Origin: Zygnema cylindricum
Taxonomy: Eukaryota; Streptophyta; Zygnematophyceae; Zygnematales; Zygnemataceae
Direction of reading: 5' to 3'
Assembly: GCA_037447655.1 (NCBI GenBank)
Contig: JBBHKE010003446.1
Span: 1-38,892 of the forward strand
DNA: 38,892 bases
Made by a program: the position numbers and the translations under genes. The notes under the pieces were generated by a model that saw nothing but the letters and a program-made list of their open reading frames with translations, was not told the origin of the DNA and searched no databases. Shown in pieces: positions 21,136 through 30,188 of this stretch. Position 1 is the first letter of the stretch; each line of letters opens with the position of its first letter.

Positions 21136-21245
21136 GTGCCTCCCACAAGGGCTTCAATGTCCCGCTGAACCTTACTGGCTCAGGGAAATTCCAATTGCCG
21201 GAGTATGCCGTACGTCTCTTCACGGTACTCCTCAAACTCCTATCG
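21136..21245 (-). pseudogene. C-terminal tail fragment of the second retroelement's polyprotein
   Basis: About 35 codons on the minus strand read as a basic, Pro-containing tail (RRTAYSGNWNFPEPVRFSG) and end in TAA inside the purine-rich tract next to the LTR. The position suits the end of an LTR-element polyprotein, but the piece is too short to name the family. Confidence 0.35.
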
Positions 21246-22150
21246 TGCAATTCTGTGTCCTCCATTGGACTACAGAATACAGGAAGCCTCTAGATAGTGT
21301 TTAACTAACCCACTTTATGCCACGACCACTTCTGTCCAAGAAGGCAAACTGACAATTTGACTGCACCCTTGTGCAGCCTGGACTCCCCTGAGTCCGTAGC
21401 AAAACGAATCATTGAAAACGGCCAACCAGCCGATAAGTTATAGGGTGGCAAAGATGCCAATTTATACAAACTCTCAGAGAGAGAGGACTATCTACCTAAA
21501 TTTTCCTAAGTCCTAGTTTTTCCTAATTCCCTCTCACAGCTCCTATCTACTGCCTGTACGAACCAATCACAAAATTGTATAGTACTAAAAAGTACTACTG
21601 CCGATATACTTTCTGTACGGCCTCTGTACGACAAGGCCATTAAGTGGACGCGTGTCCACCTTCCACTCGTCTGTACGTTCCTCGGAATTCCCGTGACCGA
21701 ATGATGTCTTCCCACGTGGCGCCAGGTCAAGCCACGTCACTAAATGCCAAAATGACCATTCCGGGATTTCGGCGATGATGTGCGCCGTTAGATTTGACGC
21801 GAAATTCAATCTCAGCCGTAATAAATACTTGCACGATATTTGTTTCGTTGTCGAAACAAAATGCGCGATATCCATTTCAAACAAGTACAGTACTTTGTAT
21901 TTTGTAGAACTGTATCTATGCGTGGCGTTAAGAGTTTCAGTTAAATGAATCTAGTACATTACAATAGTTTAAATAGAAATGGAACCCTATATAATCTAAC
22001 GGCCTTCTACGACAGACTGGTTAGAGCTAACGGCTACGCCGCGCTCTGCCGGTTGGGGGTTCGAGTCCTGCCGGACTCAACCTTTTGTTGAGAGTGGCTT
22101 AAGCCACTCTTTAGTCCTTCCTATGGAGTTGAGGCAGCCATGGCTCCATT
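21245..22150. mobile_element. Diverged LTR-like block related to 16248-17235
   Basis: Shares with the left LTR, in order: CCTCCATTGG, GACTCCCCTGAGTC, CTAAGTCCTA, ACTTTCTGTACGGCC, GTACGACAAGGCC, a CACGTGGC/CACGTGTC block, a TAATAAATA box, a tRNA-like hairpin and GCAGCCATGGCTC. Divergence is far higher than expected between two LTRs of one recent element, so this may be from a related family or a recombinant. Its right end is lost in the assembly gap. Confidence 0.55.
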
Positions 22151-22159
22151 GCTCTCTCT

Positions 22160-22169
22160 NNNNNNNNNN
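22160..22169. other. Assembly gap (10 N)
   Basis: Ten N characters join the LTR-like block to the second copy of the dispersed repeat. The true distance and even the adjacency are therefore unknown. Confidence 0.99.
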
Positions 22170-22189
22170 TAAGTTATGGGTTTTTTTTT

Positions 22190-23165
22190 CAACGAACTAG
22201 CGGCGAGCGGCGTCTCCAAGGCGGCTTCCTTGAGTCGTATTGCGTCATTTGCGCGCGCGTATGTTTTTTTGTCCTCCACTCCGTCTTCAGAAGGAAGCTG
22301 CCGTTGGAGACGCCGTTGGAGACGCCGTAAATTCCGCCGCTCGCTGATAGTTCGTTAAACTTTTCTTTTTTTTTTGGGTATTGAATATTTAAAATTTTTG
22401 AAATTTGAAAGTCAAAATAAGGTACGAATTTTAAAAATTCCGAAATCGTTTGATGCGCACTTTACGTAGTAATCGTTAGTTTAATCCGTGCGTGTTATGC
22501 GCATGGGACATCTATGATTTACATGTAACGAAGTTTGTACATTTTCCGTACAATTTGCATCAGAAGTCCGTACATTTTTTGTACAATCCGTATATTTCCC
22601 GTAAAAAAATTGTTCAACTTACCGGAACAAAAAGTACTACGAAGTGTAGCGTATCTTTTCGTCAAAGAACGTATATTTACCGTACATAATCGTACATATA
22701 CCGTAAAATGTCGTATAGTTCCCATAAATTGTCCGTTCAGTTTACCGGACAAAAGAATATCGCGTTTTTTTGCGATTGTTCAAACGTCACGAATAATACG
22801 TAAAAATCAGAAAAATGAAAAATCACGTGATTTGAACAACTATGGTTTGAATGAAAGTGGACAATCTCATGCAAACATGTCGATTTCGTGGCTGGCTCTC
22901 GTGCTTGCAAATCAACCGTGACATATGCAACTCAGAGACCTCCATTGGTACTCGAGTAGGCAACTTACTAGATGCCTCTAGGATAGCCTCAATTAAGAGG
23001 TCTTTGTTGAGTATTGCTGAAACCCTAACAAAATACAGACTGACCAAACTGCACCCTTTAGAAGAGTAGACTCCCTTGAGTCTACTACAAAAAAAATCCT
23101 TGAATTTGCTCCCCTGAGCAGTAAAGTATCAATGGTCAAAGATGACTTTTTTATATAGGAGCTCT
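22190..23165 (+). repeat. Dispersed repeat, copy B (partner at 15533-16490)
   Basis: Matches copy A along its full length with scattered substitutions and small indels. It contains only one 48-bp minisatellite unit (about 22320-22365) plus a duplicated GCCGTTGGAGAC phrase. It stops at GCTCTCTAAATAATTA, next to a 50-T run, whereas copy A continues into LTR sequence. Confidence 0.9.
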
Positions 23166-23174
23166 CTAAATAAT

Positions 23175-23176
<2 letters not shown>

Positions 23177-23226
<50 letters not shown>
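23177..23226 (-). repeat. 50-base poly(T) run, poly(A) on minus strand
   Basis: An uninterrupted T run followed by T-rich TTTTGTTTTGTTTTTT sequence. It marks the breakpoint of copy B. It could be the poly(A) tail of an RNA-derived insertion on the minus strand or simple slippage. The length is unlikely to be exact. Confidence 0.9.
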
Positions 23227-23228
<2 letters not shown>

Positions 23229-24099
23229 TTTGTTTTGTTTTTTTTTGTCTTTTTGTGTTGTAGATCAAAAACAACAAGCGGTCGATCCAAACAAATGGAC
23301 GGATTTGGGCCTCCACTCTATAGTGGATGGGAATTCCCAAAATTCTTGACTTCTTTCCAAATATTTTTGAACTTGTTGTTTGATTTTAAACAGTTTAAAC
23401 AGTTTTTAAGTGTTTTAACGGTTTAAATTGTTTGATTTGTTTTGCTAAGGTGTTTGAGAAGAAACGTTGTTGTTTTTTGTGGAAATCGCAAGTTGATGAT
23501 CAAATTATAATGGTTGTTTTTTGGGGACGAAACGAAAAACAAATGTAGTAACAAGAAAAATGTTTTGTTGTTATTTTTTTTTTACTTTGTTGATAAATGC
23601 CGAGAAAAGTATTCACGTCGATGTGAAATTTTTTTAGGTAGAGATAACGAAACATTTTTGAAGTCCTTGTCACATATTTTTGATTTATTTTTTTGTTGTA
23701 CTTTTGTTTACGTTTCTCGTTTCTATTTTTAACTGATTATCCGTGGTACTCTGATGTTTTTTCATGCTAATTATGATTTGTTTTCTTTTTTCCCTTATTG
23801 ACTTTGTTTGTCAATGCATCTGTTTATCTGTTCATTGCTTCATCTTGCGCAGCATTCAATTGTATTTGCAAATATATGACCTATTTTTGACAAATAATGT
23901 TATTTATGTCTTATGGTTGCTATAGAAACTAGCTTCGTGGCTATAATTTGCACCAATGTGTGTCAATTTACAACAATTTTGTCAAAATGAATTGTAAAAA
24001 ATTGATTGTATTTTGTCATTTTTTTATATTTTTTTTCCTTAATTTGCGCTTCCACTGTTCAGTTCCGCTGCCTCGTGTTTTCTGTTATATCATAATCGG
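23227..24099. other. AT-rich region right of the poly(T), no gene seen
   Basis: T-rich anonymous sequence with runs of TTTTGTTG. If the poly(T) is a retroposon tail, the element body would lie here on the minus strand, but I see no reverse transcriptase motif and no clear target duplication. Confidence 0.35.
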
Positions 24100-24351
24100 T
24101 TAACAATACCGGTGCAAGCCTGAGTTCCAACCACAGGACCGAATATACAACAGTGTGGTCAACCCTTTGCAGACACCAACGACACGCACCATCGTTTCCA
24201 CATACTGTGGCGCCAAGCCCACCATGGGCACCCCAAATGGATGACTGTGGTATGACGCCACCACAGCATCGTCCCTGAGTTGTTGCTCCCTTGACGTGGA
24301 AGCTGGCCCCTCAGGCACAGGAGGCGAGGGTGCAATACTAGAGGCTGACAT
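24100..24351 (-). CDS. Short hypothetical frame, possibly a retroelement gag or exon fragment
   Basis: An 83-residue frame with locally balanced base composition inside AT-rich surroundings. It reads PSPPVPEGPASTSREQQLRDD, then VASYHSHPFGVPMVGLAPQYVETMVRVVGVCKG. The composition is protein-like and unlike neighbouring chance frames. I do not recognise the family. A Pro-rich start before a folded stretch would fit a gag-like or host exon fragment. No splice sites or partner exons were identified. Confidence 0.25.
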   Translation of the reverse strand: MSASSIAPSPPVPEGPASTSREQQLRDDAVVASYHSHPFGVPMVGLAPQYVETMVRVVGVCKGLTTLLYIRSCGWNSGLHRYC

Positions 24352-25840
24352 GATGCCTGTGTCCTGGTCGCTTGGTAGTACACTTATAGTACTGTACGCA
24401 CTGAGTACAAAACTATTTCATTACTACTCTTTAAGCCCTAACAGTTCGTAGTTCGAACTGTCGTATGTACCAAAACTAGTGCTGTGTTTAGCTTTATGCC
24501 GACATCCGATATGTACCTTTTTTTGACCTACCGATAATCAATGTATCCGTCCGGTATATTGACAAGGCTAATATAGCAATAAGATTACGATATATAGTGA
24601 TAAGATTACGATACTTCTTGATAAGATTAAGATATATTGCAATGCCTCCTTATCGGTTATCAGGTCGAAAAGTATCGCAATACCTCCTTACACTGGTACG
24701 AAACAGATTGTCAAGTTTTTCTCAAAAGCAACCCCCTCCCCTCGGGTGCGATACTTCCACCCTTTCTCCGTACTTCTGTACCGCAGTTGTACCGCATCTC
24801 CCACCAAATATATCGCAATAATTTTTTTTGATCTCGAAGTGATAACCAGCCCCTCTGACCATTAGATATTTCAATAAATCAATATCGTACCTATGCACCA
24901 GTGTAGCACTAGCGTATGTTGCACATTTTAGAAGATTTAATGGAGGGAGGGGGGAAATGGGAAGGAGGGAGGGAAGGAGGAGGAGAGAGGTAGGGGGGAG
25001 GAAAGGAGGCAGAGGACAGGGAGGGGAAGAGAGGAAGGAAGGGAGGGAGGGAGGAAGAGGATACTGTCTCCATGTGACAACAGTTTGATTTGGGGAAATG
25101 GCTACTCATATTTTTCCATTATTTTAGATTTTCGGAGAGAGGGATTCGACAGGCCAGTGACACTACCTCGCCCAAAAACAGTTTTTTTTTTCTGTATATT
25201 GATGAAACTTTCGAATTGTGTACTTAAATACATACTGATCAAAATGAAGTTCATGCAATATATGTTTTGTTCAATGAATAATAGGTTGTATTACCTTTAT
25301 TCAATAGTTTTGATTTTATTTTTAAATCCAAGTTTTACCTCCCCTTATCAGTAGTTTAATACATAATAGAGTTGTTTTAATTACAGCACATTCCCATGAC
25401 TTTGAATATCAATACAACAAAAGAATTTGGTTTGCCAATTAAGAAGAAAAGACATTAGGTAACCAAATGATGCAATTAATCAAATAATAGACAAAGTTAC
25501 TGGACCTCCATGAGATAACACTTGCATACGAAAAAGGTCTATGGGGTACAAATAAACAAAACAATACCACCAGACCATACTGCAAAACCAATTTACTTGC
25601 AGATAATACAAAACAACATGTGGCCTCCGCAAAAAAACATATCACATTCATGACGCAGTTCTCACATATGAAGTTCCCACGTAAAAACACAATAATAACC
25701 AAAAAAAAAAATCTCATTTCACTTTTAAAGTTACAACTGGCGCCGGTTAATCTTCCCCTAAGAAACTTATCTTAGGATGGAAAGCAAACAAAAAAGACAC
25801 TTAAAAAAGTTGTAAAACCTCAAAAAGTGACTGATAAAGT
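24352..25840. other. Intergenic with short repeats and a purine tract
   Basis: At about 24580-24700 the phrase GATAAGATTACGATA recurs. A GGGAGG/GGAGGA-rich purine tract lies at about 24940-25060. The rest is AT-rich without a coding signal. Confidence 0.4.
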
Positions 25841-26160
25841 GTGGCGAGCCCGGCAAGAGTAAGCCCCGTTGAGTTAGTAGATTGCTTCTCTACTGACCAC
25901 ATAACTGTGCTGAACCGAGCTGCCCCATCTTCTAACCACGAATGGGCTCCGCCGAAGCATCTCTGCCCTGAACCCTCCCAAGAGAGAGCTCAATGGAAAG
26001 ATAATGAGGGACTGCCTACTAAGGCTGGCACTTTCTGCCAAAATGGTCGGGGACTTTCCCCGGCATAATCACAATAAAAGCATCGACTGATCCCCTCAAG
26101 GAACAGTACTGGGAAGTATAGCCGAGAGTGGTCCTTCGCCGTGCTCGCAAGTCACTTTTG
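25841..26160. other. Unidentified base-balanced island of about 320 bp
   Basis: Composition changes abruptly from AT-rich to balanced, with self-complementary phrases such as GGGGACTTTCCCC (26050-26062). A 75-codon open frame (25841-26068) exists on the plus strand but shows no recognisable domain. The island could be a structured RNA, an organelle-derived insertion or an old exon. I cannot assign it, and I found no snRNA, rRNA or tRNA signature that I know. Confidence 0.3.
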
Positions 26161-26445
26161 CTGTCAATCTTTTATTTTTTACAACCAGACGTGTCGAAGT
26201 GTTTATATGTAACCTGCAATAGAAAAGACTCCAGTTGAACCAGTTTTGTAGACCTTTTCTCTATTGGTCAACATTTGTCACTATATTTCTATAACTTCTG
26301 GTCTTTTATTTGGGACAAAACAGTATATACAACTTCTGAAACTATATCATACTATACATCAGAAGACTGAAAAACCCTGAACCTAAAAAGGAAACAGAGT
26401 CAACAGCCATAGTGTTCTACACTGTACAAAATTAATGTGTAATCA

Positions 26446-26954
26446 TCAAAACCAAGCTTCTAAAAATGACTTCACTTTCACTACCTTCATCCGGATGACA
26501 TGAAACTCTACCATCTGGTCTGAACCCTTAAAAGTTTTAGGCTCCACTTGTTCATCATCTTTACCAATAGATTTCCGACCTGTCCCAAAAACAAGGCAAA
26601 AAAAAATAAAGGTTAAGAAGAATCCAATGCCACCTCTCCAAGAAAAAAAACAACTAAATAAAATTTTACTAAAAAATAAGTCAATAACAGCATTACTAAA
26701 AAAAAAGACTCCAGAAAAACAAAAACAACGAATTTGAGACAGTAACCTGCCATAAAGGAAATAAGAAATTGTAAGGATATGACATTTTCTCTCAGACAAA
26801 TGCCTCGTTTAGACGTCACAGCACCGGAAACGAAGTCCCCAGCAGGAATACTAAACGACAAATCACATTTAAAGGAGAGGCAAAACGCACCCCCGATAAA
26901 GAGAAAAGCCAAAAGTATCCCTAAAAGCTCAGTCTCGTCATCGTTTGTCATCAT
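26446..26954 (-). CDS. Possible small two-exon membrane-anchored protein, unknown family
   Basis: Exon A (26747-26954 or from 26951) starts MTNDDETELLGILLAFLFIG, a short acidic head and a hydrophobic segment, then SIPAGDFVSGAVTSKRG. It ends at GGCAG|GTTACT. Exon B (26446-26579) follows a TTTTTGGGACAG acceptor and reads GRKSIGKDDEQVEPKTF ... VIRMKVVKVKSFLEAWF before TGA. The two exons join in phase across a 167-base T-rich intron, giving roughly 115 residues. I do not recognise the product. Matching phases can arise by chance one time in three, so this remains tentative. Confidence 0.3.
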
Positions 26955-28560
26955 CACAGAGAAAAGTACGTCTAACTTCAAAATTCACAAATTTAAAGAC
27001 AAACTCAAATCACATTTTGACAAATTTGGCCATAGAACAATAAAAAAATTTGTCACTTGAATTTTTAATCAAAAAAAGGTTTCTGACCTAGGCTATGTTT
27101 GGTAAAGACTGACAACCCAAATTCAACAATAGAAAACCACTCTGGAAATACGAAATAAAAGGAAGTGGTTAATGAAGTTCAAAACCCAAAAAAATAAAAC
27201 CTTTGGTTTACATGACGAACAAGATCACTCTCAACTTGATCATCAGCAGAAAAAAGTGACAGCTATTTTTAGGGTTTTTTGCAATATTCAGGGTTTTCAA
27301 CAGGAAAAGTAAACACTTTCCACAACTTTAGAAGCAATGAAAAAATAGCAGCAGACTGAATGACCTGATAAAAGCAGCAGCGTATATATTTACAATACCT
27401 GACAAGAAAGGTACACTTCAAAAATTTAACCAAAAAAAAACCCGGAAACCCACAGTAAAAACACGATATCCAAAATATATTACATATTAGACATTTCTAA
27501 TATGTTTCAGGAGCTTTAGAGCCATAGGGTTTCATAAGAGTCAACGGATGATGATGGACACAATAAAAAACAAGATAAAAAAAGATGAATCATTTCATCC
27601 AAAACAAAGAGGCAAACAAAAGAAAAAGGACAAAAAAATAGAAGATAATAAAAAGCGTACGGAAAGGAAGACTATTCTCACCAGTTGACATTCCCGCCAA
27701 AAAAATTATCCTGTAGTCATTCTCTCAAAACAGGTATATCCGCCATAGCAACTCTAAAAAGCAGCTCGGATCGCCATTATTCGCATTTATTAAAGATCCT
27801 TTTTCTGAAAAATCTATCATAAACCTCTCCAAAACCTTTCCAAAATTTCTCAAAAACCTTTCCAAAATTTCTCAAAAACCTTCAGGACCTCTCAGAAACT
27901 TTTCAAAAACCTGCAAATGCTCCAGTCTCCGAGTATACAACTGTTCAATAAAAACAGAAAATTCCGGGTAACATAAAAACACCATGGAGGAAAAAAAAAA
28001 AAAAAAAAAAGAAAAGAAAAGAATATAAAGTTTAGGTCTTCTTTTTCCAAACTTGAAAAAGTGTTGTTCCTACTAATTTGGAATCCATCCTTCCTTCACA
28101 ATTCGCAAAAAAGAATAAAAAGGAAGGAAACGGATGGAAAAACCTAAGAATACATTTTTTTAGACTAATGACGGCGCCTAGAGAATATATAGAGAAAGCT
28201 GCAGAGGCTGAAGTATGCGGCGTGCGGCGCACAGCGTCATAACGCGTTTTTTGTACTTTTTCCTGGCGGCTTGCCGAGGCGCTGCAGCTAGAAGTCTAGA
28301 ACCCTAGAAGCTACGAACAGAATGCGCGATAATTCAGTGCGAACATCAGAAAGAGTGCGAAAAACTACGTACTGTATACTTTTAATCAGACTACAGGACA
28401 GTTTAGGGGCTTGGGCTTGTTCGTTTGAACAGGCCCATTATATATGGCTATTCCACACTACAGTACAGGGAGTGTTCCTTACATGTTTCCTCAGTGTGGT
28501 GAACCTGGTGAACCCTCGTTTCACCGTGCGAAATGCGCCGTAAGTTTCACCACTACAAAA
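26955..28560. other. Intergenic, AT-rich, with a short tandem repeat and poly(A)
   Basis: About 27815-27915 repeats CCTTTCCAAAATTTCTCAAAA two to three times with drift. A run of about 23 A lies near 27990-28011. The segment 28200-28340 is more GC-rich (GGCGTGCGGCGCACAGCG) and contains AGAAGTCTAGAACCCTAGAAG, but no gene follows. Confidence 0.4.
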
Positions 28561-28619
28561 TACCTACCGGTATCATGTAATCCGTAATCGGGAATTTTTT
28601 TTTTTTTTTAAAAAATATA

Positions 28620-29060
28620 TATACTAATTAACCCCTAACTGTAATTTGGGTTGTCCTGAATAATAAATGCCCGCCCTTTCGATGTCTACATTAATCTGTG
28701 TAGCCGTACAAAATCTGACAATTCGTACGCCGTCGCGCTGTTCACACGGTCGACGGACGAACATATGAGAACGTGATTTTTGTCGACGAGTTTGCGTCTC
28801 TTTCTTCCAGTGCACATTCACATGTGTGCGCAATAATGTTAAGTGTCTTTTTATGCTTTCCTAATTCAAAAAGTACCATTCCGTACGAATATTCCCTGTC
28901 CGTACGCCACACTATTTTCATCGCAGTGTACTTTTCTTATTAACGCTAATTGAAAAAAAAACCTAATTAGAATAATGGAAAAAATAAAATTATGGATTGT
29001 ATTTCGGGTTTTTTTTTTTGAAAAAAGGGCACCGAATTGGCGTTATATACTCTAATAGCG
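28620..29060. repeat. Diverged copy of one arm of the large palindrome
   Basis: TACATTAATCTGTGTAGCCGTACAAAATCTGACAATTCGTACGCCGTCG-like sequence (in pieces) matches 13040-13090. The order continues with a CGTACGCCACACTATTT block and an ACGCTAATTGAAAAAAA block, as in 13220-13330. It is a single arm without the loop units. Confidence 0.5.
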
Positions 29061-29070
29061 ATTGAAGGTG

Positions 29071-29636
29071 TACAGTACAATACTGAACTCGTCTTAATGG
29101 CATAGTTGTTCAAATCGCGCGATTTTTTCCTTTTTTACGATTAAAACGTATAATTCGTGAATTTTGAATAAATCGGAAAAAAACGCGATGTACTTTCTGT
29201 CCGGTAAACTGAACGGCTAATTCACGGAAACTGTACGGTATTTTACGATATCTGTACGGTTGTTGTACGGTAAATGTACGAAATTTGACGAAAAGATACG
29301 TTGCACTTCGTAGTACTTTCTGTCCGGTAAACTGAACGGAAATTTTACGTAAATATACGGAATTGTACCAAAAATATACAAACTATTACGAAAAGATACG
29401 GGAAATGTACGAAAATGGTACAAACTGCGATATATGTGAAATTTATTTTTATTTACATGTACGGAATAGTACGGACGAAAATTCATGAAGCGCTTCGCGG
29501 TGCGCGGCGTCGCTAATTGAAAAGCAAAGGGGGGGCGACGTGGATCTCTCACAATGCGCGAAACGGAGCTCGGAGGTTCACAGAGCCCGAAAATCGCAAG
29601 GTTCAGTACAGTACAATACTGAACTCGTCTTAATGG
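29071..29636 (-). repeat. Segment related to the dispersed repeat, inverted, between perfect 30-bp direct repeats
   Basis: The 30-base sequence starting TACAGTACAATACTGAACTC occurs identically at 29071-29100 and 29607-29636. The 506 bases between them begin CATAGTTGTTCAAAT and are the reverse complement, diverged, of the GTAC-rich part of the dispersed repeats (compare 22620-22850), including two copies of ACTTTCTGTCCGGTAAACTG near 29192 and 29319. The outer duplication resembles a very long target-site duplication. Confidence 0.75.
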
Positions 29637-30188
29637 TCATTTAGAGTATTATACGTGTTTAGTACGTGAAAATACATACCGTAAAACTGTAAAAGCCACC
29701 TGGCGGACATAAAATATTATCTATGTTGTCGTGTTGGACGTGTTCAATATTCTTCATCGATAATAGTTCACGAGAGAAATGTTCAAAATTGTGGACATTA
29801 CGAATTCAGATTTCAGGCTCTTGTTTCGTATCGAACTGGAATTTCTCAAAAAGTCAGAATTCAATATATAATATCGAAGCGGATGCTCATCTTCGCCGAT
29901 ATGGTAATCTTGTCGCGTTTAGGCGAAATGGCGATCTCGCTGGTTACCCTAATTTCTGGTTTGGGCATTTGCCGAACCTTAAGCTTTTGCTCGGTATGAA
30001 CCGAACTGTGACCAAAACGTGTTCGGTTCAGTTCGGTTTCCCTCCAAACCTGACCGATTTATTCGATGCAGTTGGCAGCATTTGAAATTTGAATTTTCAA
30101 TGAAGAGCAACAACAGGAGAGAGTGAAACTGTGGAAGTTCCTGGTATTAACTTTTCAAGTTCTCTCTCTTCTGCCTTCTCTTGCAGCC
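29637..30188 (+). promoter_or_regulatory. Upstream region and 5' UTR intron acceptor of the BTB-NPH3-WD40 gene
   Basis: A CT-rich tract (TCTCTCTCTTCTGCCTTCTC) ends in TTGCAG two bases before the ATG at 30189, a strong 3' splice site. The start codon therefore probably lies two bases into an exon, with an intron in the 5' UTR. I cannot place the first untranslated exon or a TATA box. Confidence 0.5.

Noticed and set aside
22005-22085. Possible tRNA gene with B-box GGTTCGAGTCC
   Set aside because: No 7-bp acceptor stem, the T stem has mismatches and no anticodon stem can be drawn; kept only as a tRNA-like motif in an LTR-like block.
27800-27920. Possible coding repeat around CCTTTCCAAAATTTCTC
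   Set aside because: Short degenerate tandem repeat in AT-rich DNA with stops in all frames.
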